A program made the translations under genes and the position numbers. 64,000 bases of DNA from Coix lacryma-jobi var. lacryma-jobi (Eukaryota; Streptophyta; Magnoliopsida; Poales; Poaceae): NCBI GenBank assembly GCA_009763385.1, contig VDCT01000088.1, forward strand, positions 434,001-498,000, given 5' to 3'. Positions 1-13,240 of the stretch are shown piece by piece; position 1 is the first letter of the stretch; each line of letters starts with the position of its first letter. A model generated the notes under the pieces. The model was given only the letters and a program-made list of their open reading frames with translations. It searched no databases and was not told the DNA's origin.

Positions 1-138
1 ATAAATAATATGATATCTTTTTTCTAATCCAAATGAGAACTTTTGTTTGAATGCATGTGTACTTGTTAGAAGTGCAGATATTGCAGCAACTTCTGATCCA
101 TTGTTGAGTTTGACTTTGCTAAGGGACTAGCAAAGGGT

Positions 139-152
139 AAGCTTGGGGGAAG
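139..152 (+). other. Polypurine tract of J
   Basis: AAGCTTGGGGGAAG lies immediately before the LTR start at 153. This is the expected primer for plus-strand DNA synthesis. It fixes the element's orientation as plus and the LTR as the 3' copy. Confidence 0.8.
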
Positions 153-1619
153 TGTTGACGGTCCTTAATGTCAATATTATACCATCAACTATTGTATGAA
201 ATGACACTAAATGAATCACAAAGCTTAGTTGTAGGGTTTGAAACTAACAAGTTCCATGAGTTTTGGTGCTCTCACTTGTTTTGTAGGACATCCATGTTTT
301 TACCATATAAAAGTATCTCAAGTGATGAAACAGAGCACACCATTGTGAAGACCATGTCGAGACGATCGAAACAGACATATGATTTGCTATATTTGGAGTC
401 CCGGAGCGAGAGTCCTCGATGGATACGACTTGGAAGATTCTACAACATTCTAGAACATTCCAGAAGACACGAGAAGGTGACCCACGGAAGGCGGGGCCCA
501 CCTATCATAGAGGCAGACCGACCGGTCTCCCCCTTGGGCCGACCGGTCTGCTATAGGGCCCAATCTCGCCCCCCCTTCGCGTGACGCACTCCAACCGACC
601 TCTCCAACGCGTTTTGGCCTATTAAGGCCCATGTGCTATGACGAAGGATTTAGTACCACATCGCTTACTCAAGGTGGAGGGGAGGCCAGGAGCCCCTATA
701 TAATAAACCCCAGACCCCCCTGAGGCATATGATCATCTAGGAGTTGTAGAGGCGTCCCTCGAAGGACAACCTCTCCTCTATAGAGAATTTGGTTTAGATT
801 TTCCAATGTAATAGATTAGCTCTAGTCGGGAGTTAGGGAGAGCGGAGCTGCACTTCGGTTCCGGAGGATTCTTCAGATTTTTGGTATTTCTTTGTATCTT
901 TTCTTTGTAATACTTATGCTTTAATATATTTATCTTCTCTATTTACATTATGCTTTATTATATGATTAGTATAGTTTTTATATCATGGCATGGGATCTTT
1001 GTTTGTATTGAATGCTCTAGTTATCCTAGGTAATTAGAGTAGTAATCGATAGATTAGACATGGTGTTTAGTCTATAGGTTACCTGAGGTTGCGCTCAATC
1101 CCACGGAATATTTGTGGTAGCCCCAGGGGTGACAGCTCTGTTAGGCCTTCGTAGTCCACCACGTTCGGATTGATGTTTCGTAGAGCTTTTGGCAGCCTTC
1201 CCCTGACTACTTTCTTCCCAGTCTTTTTGGTGCGCTTCCTGAAAGGTACTGTTGCTCCAAAGTGCCAATGTTTATGACTGCGATATCTTTTCATCTTTGT
1301 TACCTTAGAACCCAACTTATACAAAAGTATATAGGAACATTGATCTCTCCCATTGTCCTCCCACTATAGTTATCTATACATTTATCATTGAATTCTCTTT
1401 GATGTGCTATCATTACCATATATCAATCACTCCTGCTTTAGTCTAATTAGTACTCTGAGTTAATAGATGCATGATAGTGAGTTATTAGATTCTTGACCTT
1501 TGCTTCCCAGTGGTAAACTATAAATAATGATCCTGGAATACTCCCGGTAAAATGCTACAATGGTGTTCTGTGCGCTTGTAGAATCTTTCATATTCTATTT
1601 GTGTTAACAAACGTCAACA
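153..1619 (+). repeat. 3' LTR of J (1467 bp)
   Basis: The LTR is bounded by the inverted termini TGTTGACG and CGTCAACA. It contains a TATA-like box near 696. Around 515-555 there are two copies of the palindrome GACCGGTC about 30 bp apart. Short frames on both strands within it (for example at 168-584) have no recognisable domain and are probably chance. Confidence 0.8.
695..704 (+). promoter_or_regulatory. TATA-like box in the J LTR
   Basis: CCTATATAAT lies about 540 bp into the LTR, downstream of a GC-rich stretch, as expected at the U3/R boundary. No transcription start can be seen directly. Confidence 0.5.
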
Positions 1620-2335
1620 AGTAGTCGTCGCAGGGTCGACAGGGACAGCCAGTGGAGTTGGCTCGGGATCACCCCAATAGGCATCTTCCTGCTCCTCCTC
1701 CACAAAGATGGTCTCTCCCAACTCCTGTTCTCCTGCAACATCAAAAGCAGAAGAAACACAAGGCATAGTCTCGTCGAATGTGACCTCGCAGGTCTCCACT
1801 ATCCAGTTAGTCTCAAGGCCAAGAACTCGATAAGTGCAAGAGTGCAAAGCATAACCAAGAAACACACCATCAGCAGAACAAGATTCAAATTTGTCCAAAT
1901 TGCCTTGCTTCAGGATAAAGCACTTGCACCCAAACACCCTAAAATGAGTCACCTTGGGTACCTGTCTAAAACGCAACTCATAAGAAATCTTCTTCATGAA
2001 AGCTCGAAGAAAGATGCAATTTGAAACATGGCAAGCAGTGTTGATCGCCTCGGCCCAAAAACGCCTAGGAGTCCTATTATCATCGAGCATCGTCCTGGCC
2101 ATCTCAATAAGGGTGTGGTTCTTACGTTCAACACCATCGTTCTGCTGGGGGACATAAGGAGAAGACAACTGATGCTCGATCCCATGAGAAGAACAAAAAG
2201 AGGCAAACTATGAGTTAACAAACTCAGTACCATTATCGCTATCAATAGCTCTAATGGTATCAGGGGAAACTCAGTTTTCAACCTCAAAATCAAATCTCGA
2301 GCAAAAGAAAAAGCTTCGTCCTTAGCCTCCATGAA
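1620..2335 (-). pseudogene. Element K: Ty1/copia integrase C-terminal part and linker (fragment)
   Basis: Read on the minus strand from 2335 down, the frames give the end of a copia integrase core and the following linker. Visible motifs are the stretch before the catalytic glutamate (SSPYVPQQNDGVERKN), then MARTML, FRVFGCKC and the linker words VTFDETMPC. The same words occur in element B at 17404-18872 and, in part, in D near 36850, so K belongs to the same SIRE-type group. The reading frame shifts near 2150-2170, so it is not functional. K is cut on its left by J and on its right by the CACTA-like end L at 2336. The rest of K is outside the window. Confidence 0.85.
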
Positions 2336-3054
2336 CACTACTAGAAAACCCCCTTGTAGCTACGTTTTACTTGTAACGCACACAAAAGCGTCTCTACGGC
2401 GGTACATAAAGACGTTATTTGAAATAATTTCAAGAACGCATCAAAATGTTACGATATTTGACACGCTTTCAACGTGAAGAGATATCTAAATACAATTTTT
2501 AGCTTGCTATTAAAATCATATTAGAATGAAACGAAATTAGATACGCTTTCAATCGTCAGTAACCTATAGACACGATGCAAAACACATCTTAAAATCATTT
2601 ATAGGCACCTTAAGACGCTATTTGATATGCAACTAAAAACGTTAAAAATGACATAGTTAGACATGCTTTCAACACGTGAGTAACATGAAGACACGTCATA
2701 AAGCATATCGAATAACCGTTCTTAGCCACATAGAGATGTTTTTTATGCGATAACAAAATATCTCTAGTTAATATGAAATTAGATATGCTTTTAACCGTTA
2801 CTAGTTGAAGACACGTTTTAATGTGTATTAGCATTTTATCCTTAACCATGTAGAGATGTTTTTGGTGCAAAATTTAAAACGTGTAACCTATCGAGGTAGG
2901 TTATAGTATAATAAAATTTTAAAATATCTCTAAAAATTTTAAGTTTAAAAGTACACTGAAAACTTCATGGAATTATTTGTGCACATTTATTTTTTGGTAA
3001 AAATATTTACAAACTATTGATGGCATTTGAAAAAAGATAAATCAGGGAAAAATT
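2336..3054 (+). mobile_element. Element L: terminal segment of a CACTA-like DNA transposon
   Basis: CACTACTAGAAAA starts at 2336 exactly where the copia reading stops, with gaa (2333-2335) as a possible 3-bp TSD. The following 550 bp hold diverged subterminal repeats. The core GCTTTCAA (or GCTTTTAA), followed by CGT and then agacacg, recurs near 2460, 2540, 2665 and 2785, which is typical of CACTA ends. The opposite terminus is not in the window. The right boundary is uncertain: around 2960-3060 the sequence passes into AT-rich DNA and then into LTR G. No transposase is visible. Confidence 0.6.
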
Positions 3055-5185
3055 GTGTCATACATATAAGGTTCGAACCAGCCAGATACACTAGACAACA
3101 GCTGTGATAGAATCGACCAATTTATACTAGATTAAGCACAGAAACTTTCGCTTTCGCAAAGATTATCAAGTACTTAAGCTCGTAAAAACCCGGTAGTTCG
3201 GAAATCTCGAAGGATTTCAAATCATTTCAACTTCAGCCAAGATCGTAATAAGTTGAGCATACATGTCCACAAGTTACATCATAGTTCGAACATAGTTAAA
3301 ATCCATCGGAGTATGAAACAATATTACAAACCATAGTTTTATAAAGTAGCGGAAGCAACATAGTTTTGAAACACAAGTTTAGTTTGTTGATAATACGGTG
3401 CCATCAGCCTGATCAAGTCCACAAAAGCATCAGGAAAGGGTAGGGAACGACCATGCCCATGGTCTAGTCATCACCCATAACAGGGTACATGTAGTTCTCA
3501 CAGTAGCTATAGAAGCACTGTCCATCTGCAACAACAAGGGAATAAACCCTGAGTACAAGAAGGTACTCAGCTAGACTTACCCATCATAAACCAGAAATAA
3601 TGAGACTCCAAGGATTATGAAGGCTATATCTGGGGTTGGCTAAACAACCATTTGCATGAAAGCTCTTTTGTGAGTAAAACATATTTTGGTTGTTGGCAGT
3701 CACTTTTATGCTAAATCCTGAAATACTAGATTTGCAACTGAGCTAAAGCAAGCACTTGACTACTTAATCAAACAAGGGTGACTATTTCATCAATAGCCTT
3801 TCAGATTCAACTCATAACCATCTTTAGTTCCATAAGTTCTACGGTAACGCATGAGTCAATTACTCACTGTCCAGGAGCAATGGGGATTATAATCAATTCC
3901 TACACAGCTGGGGATAAAATGTTGCACAATCACCCGATCACACCTGCGCTCGGTAGCCGTCGGCTGCCACTTAGGAGATTTGAGAACCCGATTCGCGGGA
4001 CGGCCATGCGCGCCCTTCTACACCGGGGGTTATCTCAATGCCAGGTCGCTCAAGCAATAACTGCCCACGGTCATGCCAGGTCAGTTAGGCCCCCCCTGTC
4101 CACGGACCATGCCAGGTTGCTCAGAATAGTTGCCCATGGTACATCTGAGGCCCTGGGTGTTAGGCGTCAACATCTCCATCGCCGGTTCGAATAACCATAC
4201 TCGACTTCACGGGAGGTACTCCGACCTACTCCGTTAAGTGATTGACGCGCTCAATTTGACTGAGGTGCGCTTCTTGAACGGTTCCTATGCGACACAGACG
4301 GGAGATTACTAGCACACAGAACCCATGTCCTGCTGCTCCTACATCCCGCCCGGTCTCAAATTAATTATCACATGGTTATCTCCATGATAGCACCAGGTTA
4401 GTCATGATCAGTATCCACCTATGTGCGGGAGACATGAAATCACCCGACTTTTACCGATCTAAGCAGGGCTAAGCATATAATCGAGCCTAGACCTAGCAGG
4501 GATATGAAGATAATAATTGTTGATGGACAAGGATAGTAATAATGCAACAACGGTAGCAATCAATTCCTACTACCTAATGCAACAACATAGCAGGTTAATT
4601 TATAAGTAATTTGCAAACCATAGGGAGTTAGATGCTCTGGGGCTTGCCTTTCTCGAAGTCAAACGGTCGATGGTCCTGACACTCGGGCAAGTCCACGACG
4701 GCGGCCTCTTCGGTCCTCTCGTACGGTGTCTCCTCCTACGGCTGCTCCTCCGACTGCGACGGGTTCAGGTTCTCCTCTAGCGATCCTGTATGGTGCATTA
4801 CAGGTATAAATATGATGAATGCACATAGGATGCTTGTATGATGCAACATAAGACAAAGACAACTCAGGAGATAAGCACATGTCATCTACTTCATTCTCTT
4901 CAACAAGGTAGTCAACATCATCCTGTTGACACCTGACTACCTTGCTACTACCCTATAACCTAGTGATTCACTTAACCATCCTAAATAGCCCAAAATAGTA
5001 ACTCTAGCATGCAATAAAAATTAACCCTACTAATTCACAAATTAGGCACTTTTCATAGTTTGTACCACCAACTATCAAATCAGTCCAATCTAACAATTTT
5101 CATGGCATTTTTATGCTCTAACATAACTGTACAAAAATTACCAACCTCAGAATCTAAGCATATCTATTTATTAAAATTACATGAA

Positions 5186-5828
5186 TGTTGGAAACACACT
5201 TGCCTAACCTTCGCACACGTGCAGGGGAGCGGCGAAGGTGGCCAGTTGTCAAAACCAAAAGCGAGGGTGCAGAAAAGAACTAGACAACGGTGGACTCTCT
5301 CTATTCCCAAAAATCGTCCTCTTTTACAGTGTTCGTCCCTTGGTATTTATAGCGAATGCCAAGGGGCACTGACCAAATTATAAAAGGGTACAAGAAAGAT
5401 TCCTTCGCGCTATACAGCGGAAGGGCAGAATCGTACAAACACAGGCGGTGTGGAAAACCCAACCCGCCTTCCGCGCGTCCGCCGCCACCCGGCTCGTGCG
5501 CCCTCTCGCGGGAACGCGAGGGTTAACCTTCGGCTTGTGGAACCATCGCTTCAGTCGCGAGGCCCGCGTTCGCCTGCCGTCCATTAAGCATGACGTTTCT
5601 TCCGAAGGTGTGCAGGGTGCGCGAGGGTCTCACACCGTGTTCTTCACACCTCCTGCCTGCAAGAAACAGAAAATATCACGAGGGTCGAGCTAACATCTGA
5701 AGGTTAGAAAAATGACCCGACAGACTCGACAAATGTCTAAAGATTATGCGATGGTATGCAGGATGCGTGAGGGTTGTTTCTTGTGTCAGCCTATGTGATG
5801 TCACTGCCGAGGGTTCCTTCCCCCAATA
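5186..5828 (-). repeat. 3' LTR of N (643 bp)
   Basis: This copy is the same length as the other LTR at 46343-46985 and nearly identical to it. It begins at 5186, right after the first TSD copy (atgaa, 5181-5185). The inner neighbour at 5829-5838 reads, on the minus strand, as a short purine-rich tract (GAGGGGATAC), which fits a weak polypurine tract. Confidence 0.93.
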
Positions 5829-6040
5829 GTATCCCCTCGACGGCTTGGATCTAAAAAATGATCTTTAGGCCCAAGCAGCGCCTTTTGTTTGGAAACGAAA
5901 CGTGTCCCTCGGCAGCGACGCCCGCGGCTACTTTTGGGCCGGGCCGTCACTTTTGTTTTGTTATTGTCCATTTCGTTTTCTGTGCCGTGTTTTCGGGGAC
6001 CGTGCCAAGGTTGTCGGATTGTGTGGCTCATCCCTTGGCC

Positions 6041-6048
6041 TATAAATA
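6041..6048 (+). promoter_or_regulatory. TATA box for the antisense gene of N
   Basis: TATAAATA lies in the 363-bp stretch between the 3' LTR and the antisense ORF, about 150 bp upstream of its ATG at 6192. It points in the sense of that ORF and opposite to gag-pol. Its match to the plant TATA consensus and its spacing make it a good candidate core promoter, independent of the LTR. Transcription is inferred. Confidence 0.6.
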
Positions 6049-6191
6049 GTTGGGGTTGGTGGGTGGTTGGAATTGCGCCATCCTTTTGTTGTAGCCACCC
6101 TGCTGGCGTGATTTTCCTGTTGCGAGGGTTTGTTAAGGTTTTCTGCGAAGGTTGGTTGGCTTGTGGTCTGCGAAGGTTTTGAGCTAGAGAG

Positions 6192-7665
6192 ATGGCTAGG
6201 TCCAAGCAAACTGCTCGTGTTGCTTCTCTGTCTGCTGCAGATGACGGAGTGACCTTTGAGTTCGGACTTAGCCAGGTTTGCAACTCGGATCTGGATCGAG
6301 GGAGGAAAGGCGAGGGCTAGCTCTGGAGAGACAATTCCCAAACCGGAGGCCGATGAGGTTGTCGTTTTTGAAGAATTATTTGAAGCTGGTCTACGCTTTC
6401 CGTTGTCTTTGTTTGTGACTTCGGTTCTTCAGCGTTTTAAACTGAAGTTTCATCAGCTGACACTGTCGTGTTTTATGAAGTTGTCCATTTTCGTGTGGCC
6501 TTATTGCTCCCAAGGTGTGGTTCCGCATGTCGAAGGTTTCGTGCGGACTCACCGTGTCCACATGCAGCTAAGGAAGATTACTGACAGCGAAGGTAACATT
6601 AGTTTGGGTCAGTTTGCATTGTACACCGTCTGCCATCGGGCTGGCTCGGAGCTTCCAGTGCAAGCTCAGAAAAATAAGTGGGCGAGTGGGTGGCAGGAGC
6701 ATTGGTTCTACTATAAGCTTAGCGGAGCTGATGAGCTTTGCGGCGAACTTCCACCCCTCGGTGACGTGTACGCCGAAGCCTCGATGTCTGGAGAAGTGCA
6801 CGCGGCTGTTGACTGCTTGAGGGTTATCGCTCGCTCGCAGTGCGCTCGTGACCTAGTTGAAGAGTACTGCTGCGCTAAGGTTTGGCCCCTCAGCCGGAGG
6901 CAAGCCTGGTTCGCTGTTGAGGACGACTCTGCCTATGAGGCGAGGGGTTTGAAGAAACCAAAACTGGATTTGAACAAGATCTGGGAGAGTACTCTCAAGA
7001 AATTTCCTAGTCCGAAAACTGGCGTCGAAGCTGTCCTGAAACGGGTTCAGCAAACTATTGAAATTCTTGTCGGAAAGTTGTCGACCCTCGAGGTTAAGGC
7101 CATTCATAGTGCTGTGGGGAGCGGTGGTCGAGTCAATAGGCTCTTCGACATGTTTGGGAACTCGTACCCTGATTGGCCCGGACCTTCGAGCGAGGATGCG
7201 CCGAAAAAGAGAAAACAAACGTCCGCGGGGGAGAAAGAGGGTGTCTCACGGTCGAAGAGGGGTCGTGGTCGAGGTCGCGGTGGCGCTGGCGTCGGCCGAG
7301 TCAAAACACTGGCGACAAAGGTTGCTGTGGCGTCGGGCGTTGCCGGCACTTCCTCTTCCTCGGCTATCGTATCGGTGACTGGTGGCCGAGGTGTTGCTAA
7401 GGTCGGGGGGCATGTACCGCGCGCTGGCGGGATTGGAGCTCTGATCTAGATTTCAAATGACGAAGGTGCCTCCGATGATGAAGAAAAGGAGGAAGAGAAA
7501 GAGGCAGAGAAAGAGGCCCGCACTGAGGATGATTCATCTGATGAGGTTAGCGACACCTCCGGTGACGAGGGTGCCTCAGATGATGAGGTGTCCATTAGTG
7601 ATGACCGTGGGAAAGCGGTTGTCTCATCGAGCGCTGATGCTGAAGCTGCACGTAGTATTGATGAG
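6192..7665 (+). pseudogene. Antisense ORF of N, first part ('putative gypsy type transposon' domain)
   Basis: The ATG at 6192 opens a frame that shifts between about 6290 and 6315 and then runs open from 6256 to 7449. Around residues 35-100 of that frame lies the conserved block of the Pfam family 'putative gypsy type transposon' (Transposase_28). Its words are VVFEELFEAGLRFPL, VLQRF, HQLTLS and SIFVWPYCSQGV. Further on there is a basic stretch with PKKRK followed by Arg-Gly repeats, which looks like a nuclear localisation or nucleic-acid-binding tail. After an in-frame TAG at 7447 the same frame continues into an Asp/Glu-rich region. It is then cut at 7665 by M and resumes in frame at 26987. 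The biochemical role of the family is unknown. Here it is broken by one frameshift, one stop and an insertion. Confidence 0.85.
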
Positions 7666-10600
7666 TATAACAGACTCTCCCAATAATGTGGCCCACCTAC
7701 ACCTGTCATCTGTCCAACGACCTCTAACTGCCATGTAGGTGTGCCACAAGACTGGATTAATCTGTTGGATACGGTCGACGTATCCATAGGTCACATGAAT
7801 CATCCGAGTACAATCATTACAACACATTACATTTCATACAAAATACCAGATCAGAGATAACAACGGAAGTCTTAGATAAACATAATATTACAAACCGGTG
7901 TTCATTATTACAACATAGGTGATAAGAGTTCAAGTTGCGATAGTACTAGAGTGCTAGCTGGAAGTCTGATAACATAACCATAATATTAAAACCCTGCCCA
8001 AGGGTACATTACTTATCCTCATGAAGCGGAAAGATGGTCATGCAGCACGGCCCGAAGCACATCTGTTCAGCGGTCTCACCTGCAACAAGGGGTCATAGAA
8101 CCCTGAGTACAGGAGTACTCAACAAGATTTACCCGACTAATAAAATGGGGAGAAGACTCAGGAATGCAGGATAAGGGGAAGTCAAGGTAAGGCTTTAGCA
8201 AGAATCAACAAGTTTTCCTTTGCATAAAAGCTCCTACTACTAAGTAGCTGTGTCATTCTGTATTCCTAATATTAACTAAGTAAATAAATATAATCCTCCA
8301 ATGTTTCATCATTAAACTACGCTGAGGGTGCGAGGATGAGTCTCCTTTTCTCGTGGAGCAAACGACGATTCGAACCGCTTGACCTACCCAACTGGGGCTT
8401 CCTTATCGCACGACATATGCAAGACTGAACTTGCAGATATCAACTGTCCCGTGGATCCGCTCAAACCGGACCGGAGCCGCGCCACCCGGGAGTACAGTAC
8501 ACCACCGCCCTACAACGGCCTTATTGAGTAACGTCCAACAGGGGACCGAGCAGGGTGGGTACACGCTACTCCCGCCATCTCTCCACTCCCAGTGCGTGGG
8601 TGCGCCGTTCCAGTAAGGGCATAGCCACAGTAGGGCTTACTGAAGCATGTGACCAGTACTAAAAAGTAGTTCTCGATCCAACGGGCCAACAGCGGACGGG
8701 CCCTAGGCGACACAGGCGGAAACACTACACCAGGACTCCATTTCCTGTGCAAATTACCCGTCCGGTCTCATTTTAATTATACCATCCCATACCGAGGGAA
8801 AGGTTCCCAACAATAGCATCTCTCTTTTCAAAAACCTACTCTATTGAGCAAGGCTAAGCAGTTTAAGCATTTTGCAAATGACCTAGTGACAAGGATAATA
8901 TAAGGAGTAATCAAGGTAGTCAATGCATCAAATAGGTAACATTCAACTCCTAGACTTAATGCACCAATTTTATCAGCAATTATATTATTGTAAATTTGCA
9001 AGGTACGGCAAATGCACCGGGGCTTGCCATGGGGTTCCTCTTTTGGTTCGTCCCCACAGATATCAAATCCAACATCATAGAAGACCGGTGCCTCCCTTGC
9101 TGCAATCTCCGGCTGCTCCTTGCTAACTTCGGTTTCTAAACGCAATATAACGAACGAGTACATATGAGATGCATGTGATGCATATATGAATGAATGCTCA
9201 TGATGCTGGACAACTATCAGTGGAAGAGTACAGCAAACATACAACAAGCTCGTAAGAATTCTGAAAATGGCATCACAATTGGAACAAGATTTGCATAAGT
9301 GATATTCCAAACAGATTTTATGTACCAACTTGTTTTAATCATAACCAGAGTTAACGATCATCAAATCAGGTGATATAAGACAATCTGGAAAACTTAACAA
9401 ATTCTCTACAACTTTTATGTAATACACAAAAGCTGATTCCAGAGTCATGTGGACCAAACAATTCATTTGGTTAAATCTATCCAGATTCTGGACAGATTCA
9501 AACACCACTGTTCCACAGACAATATCTGGAGCTCAGAATCATCAAAAATCGTGATCTAAACCATTATGGAAAGTACATGAAACCCTCTACAACTTTCTTA
9601 TAATACACCAAAACTGATTCACAAGTTAAATACCGCAAACAGTTCAGTTTTCACAAAATGTCCAGATTCTGGACAGTACCTCATACCCTGATTGAACAGA
9701 GCATAACTCCCAGCATATACATCCAACAATTATGAAATTTTTGGAGCAGCTAGATATACAAAAGTTCTACAACTTTGCTGTATAATATCTTGACAGAAAA
9801 CCAAATGATCATGGTGTTATCATATTTCCAACAGAACTGATTCCAGACACTCACAGAAATATAGCAAGAACAAGTTTCTTATCAAGAGCACCATCAACCA
9901 TGGTCAAGTACTCAACTCATAACATGATCATACAGCAGAGATCTATCAAGAATATGCATGTAACATTCTAATTCATGATTTCTTTTCAACAGTAATTAAC
10001 TCATTTATTATATGTATAAAGTGTTAGTTAGACATTATGCATGTTAGACAATACCATCATGGTAATATCCAAAGATTTTTATTTAACCCCAAACCCTTGT
10101 GTGAGCAGCCCCAAACAACATAACAGTGTCAAACTAACCCTTGGATATTTGATAGAACAATTATAATTGCAGAATCATTTAAACAACAACTAATCACTAT
10201 TTAAATAATGGCTTGATTATTAAGGCTAAGAATTTATTTTTACCAAAGGGGCTCATAATTTTTGGAGAGGTGCGTTAGGTGCTGCAAGGTACTACAAAAT
10301 TGATTTCACAATTTTTGGACTTTAGAAACAGCCTACAAAATTATTTAAAGTGCTTAAACTATTTATTTAACTATTTTAATTCTCCAACAAAACTTGTTCA
10401 AACCTTCAGTTTTGTATTTTTATAATTTCTTTCATATGTTATAGAGCTTACACAAAAATGTTCAAGATTTTAGGAGCAGTAACAAAAATTCAGCAAAAAT
10501 AACAAATCTTGCTACTGTTCATAACTGCGAAAATTGAAAACCCTAAACCCTAAGTCGCTGACAGGCGGGACCGGGGCGTCAGGCCGGTCCAGGCAATGAC

Positions 10601-11540
10601 CAGCGCACGCGGCGGCCTTGACCGCGCGACGGCGGCGTTGACCGTCGGCCGTTCTCACCGACGGCGAGGCTAGGCGCCAAACCAACCTTACCTACTCGCT
10701 CCCCGACGTATTGCGAACTCAGACATGGGCTTAGTCAGGGCTAGGGGTGACCGGGGACATGGTGACCGCGACCATGGCGGCTCGGCCGCGCCGTGCTCGG
10801 CCGCGCGCCGGTGTTCCGGCCAAGGCGGTGCGGTAGAGACCAAATGGGGGCAAGCATCGGCACCAGGATGCTCACCTAGGGCTGGTGCTCGCGTTAGCTC
10901 GGTCGGAGAGGCTCAAGGAAGTAGAGGTCGTCGACGGCGGCAATGGTAGCGGCGGCTCGAGGCTCCACGACGGCGGTCCGGCTGCCCCTGCGTGGTAACG
11001 ACCTGAGGGCCGAGCTGATGGCGGTCAGTAAGCCGAGGCGGAACTGTTGGCGCAACCAATTTGACTCAAGGAGCACCGTACCAACCACGCGACGTCGAAC
11101 ACGTTCGCGGCGGCGGCTCGCCGGAGTTGGGGAAGAAAGGCTCGTTTCGGGCATTGCAGTGCGGATACATGGGTGTATGCCGAGTCTCTGAGTGATTGTC
11201 AATTGGGATAATGCACATGTTCTTTGGCTTGTGTTGTGCAGGTGTCGAGCACGAATACAGTGATCAGAAGCAAGGTGAAGGTCATGTAGAGACGTGCCGT
11301 GCCGAGGGACCGAGAGTGGCGAAGGGCGGACGTAAGGCTTGGACTGAGGGACCGGTGGCCCGAGGATCAGCTGTGGTGGCTGGCAGCCTGGGACAGCGAC
11401 GAGCGGAGACTTGCGGGCACGGTGTTGCTCAGGTCGAGGACCTGGGGTCACGTGTCGGTGGATGGGGTGCACGGGCGGTGCATCCCGTCTACAGCTTCGG
11501 TTTGGTGGTAGAGCCAAAGAAAAACCATCGGGTGGACGGT

Positions 11541-11771
11541 TTCCAGGTTTGGGCCTCAAAACCTGGGCGCTGATGGTTTCCGAGTTTGGGCCACAAAACT
11601 CGGGCTGAGGACGGTTTCCAGGTTTGGGCCTCAAAACCTGGGTGCTGACGAGTTTCTGAGTTTGGGCCACAAAACTCAGGCGATGGGCGGCTGGTTTCCC
11701 GGTTTGGGCCACAAAGCCGGGGGTTGGTCGTGAAGGTTGGTTTCCCGGTTTGGGCCTAAAAACCAGGGGCG
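11541..11771 (+). repeat. Hairpin array in the LTR of A (6 units)
   Basis: Each unit has an 8-nt left arm, the loop GGGCCTCA or GGGCCACA, and the complementary right arm. Arms here include CCAGGTTT/AAACCTGG, CCGAGTTT/AAACTCGG, CTGAGTTT/AAACTCAG and CCCGGTTT with a partner, separated by 12-20 nt. The last two units have mismatched arms. Confidence 0.85.
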
Positions 11772-12974
11772 AAGTCCGTGAAAAGGACGAGCAGAGCGGT
11801 GGCGGCACGTAGCGGCAATCGGTGAGGTTGTGTCTAGGCAACACTACAAGTTGTGCGGGCGTGGTCGTCGGATCCACCTACCATCGAGTTGGTCCAGAAT
11901 AACCCTAGGGTTTAGCTGGTTCACTCTGTAATTAGAGAGGGGTAGAGTAGGAAATAGAATTAGGATAACTAGAGGGAGACACCCTCCTCCCATTCTATCT
12001 CAGTCATTTGCTCTTTGCTTCTAGGGTTTTCGTGCTCTCCCAATCCCCTGCTGTAGCTAGCTGAGATCCGCAGAGAACCATACCTTTGTGTACTGGATAT
12101 TTTGAGGAAGTGAGGCCGTAACCTCACTATTGTAGCGTGTGGTAGCCACACGGTTGCAGATCGATGTGTTGATTCGTGTTTTGATTCGTGTTCTTCGCGT
12201 TCTTCGTTTCTCCGCGATTTTCCCAGCACTCGATCTCCCTCTCTACTGCGTCTTTGCGAAATCCATTTGAATCAACTTGTTCCTTATAGTGAGGAGATCA
12301 TTTCCACCGAAGGAATTCATCTAACTCCTCACGAACAAGTAGATCGGGTTGATTTCATTTTCGTGGCGCTTTTTCGTTCATACTCCCCCCCTTTCGATTT
12401 CCCAGTGTTTGAGTTGATTTGGGCGGATGATTTCTTGGGGATAGTCTCCTAACTACCTCGTGATCATCTTCTCCAAGTTTGGGAATGTGGGATTGAGTTT
12501 TGTTTCGGATTCGAGAGGATTCGTGAGAGGGGCAACTGAAATCGCCCTCTATGTTCATCCGCGGATAGTCTGCCACTGGGGACGCGGACTGCGGATACAT
12601 GGGTGTATGCCGGGTCTCTGAGTGATGAGTGATTGTCAACTGGGATGATGCGCATGTTCTTTGGCTTGTGTTGTGCAGGTGTCGAGCACGGATGCAGTGA
12701 TCGAAGGCGAGGTGAAGGTCAAGTAGAGACGTGCCGTGCCGATGGACCGAGAGTGGCGAAGGGCGGACGTGAGCCTTGGACTGAGGGACCAAAGGCCCGA
12801 GGATCAGCTGTGGTGGCTGGCAGCCTGTGGCAGCTACAAGTGAAGACTTGCGGTCATGTGTTGCCTGAGTCGTGGACTTGGGGACACGTGTCGGTGGACG
12901 GGGTGCACGGGAGGTGCATCCCATCTACGACGTCGGTTTGGTGGTAGAGCCAGGGAAAAACCATCAGGTGGACG

Positions 12975-13240
12975 GTTTCTAGGTTTGGGCCTCAAAACCT
13001 GGGCGTGGATGGTTTCCGAGTTTGGCCACAAAACTCGGGCTGAGGGTTTCCGAGTTTGGCCACAAAACTCGGGCTAAGGACGGTTTCCAGGTTTGGGCCT
13101 CAAAACCTGGGCGCTGAGGGTTTGCTGAGTTTGGCCTCAAAACTCAGATGCTTGGTGGGCTGGTTTCCCGATTTGGGCCTCAAAACCGGGGGTTGGCTGG
13201 AAAAGGCTGGTTTCCCAGTTTGGGCCACAAAACCGGGGGT
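12975..13240 (+). repeat. Hairpin array in the 5' LTR of B (7 units)
   Basis: Seven units have perfect or near-perfect 8-bp arms around GGGCC(T/A)CA or GGCC(T/A)CA. Four arm types occur: AGG, GAG, TGAG and CGG variants, each with a matching partner. The array lies about 200 bp upstream of the TATA-like sequence. Confidence 0.88.

Larger units (their letters stand above)
1..1619 (+). mobile_element. Element J: 3' end of a Ty3/gypsy LTR retrotransposon
   Basis: Bases 1-152 are the last part of the internal region and contain no gene. They end in a purine-rich tract directly before an LTR that begins TGTTGACG and ends CGTCAACA. That order (polypurine tract, then LTR) shows this is the 3' LTR of a plus-strand element whose body lies left of the window. 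J sits inside copia fragment K: sequence just right of base 1619 continues a minus-strand copia frame. The TSD would be agtag (1620-1624), but its partner is outside the window. The LTR ends resemble those of the Athila-type element H, so an Athila-like lineage is possible, but no coding domain is present to prove it. Confidence 0.8.

Noticed and set aside
168..584. 138-codon frame in the J LTR
   Set aside because: It starts in the first bases of the LTR, has no domain, and overlaps an opposite frame of similar quality.
3068..3080. GGTTCGAACC, similar to a tRNA/Pol III box B, suggesting a tRNA or SINE
   Set aside because: No box A, no cloverleaf and no SINE tail nearby. A 10-base match occurs by chance in 64 kb.
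3778..4194. 138-codon frame in G with Arg/His-rich composition
   Set aside because: Lies in a conserved LTR segment shared in layout with M, where the frame is not kept.
7666..7700. LTR of M starting at TGTGG (about 7687) and ending CCACA (about 26972)
   Set aside because: No TSD fits these ends, whereas atgag fits the ends 7666 and 26981 and restores the antisense reading frame.
10725..11877. GC-rich open frames in M, and similar ones at 25963-26328 and 56677-57722
   Set aside because: Both strands are open in several frames, as expected in GC-rich LTR sequence. No recognisable domain and no codon pattern were seen.
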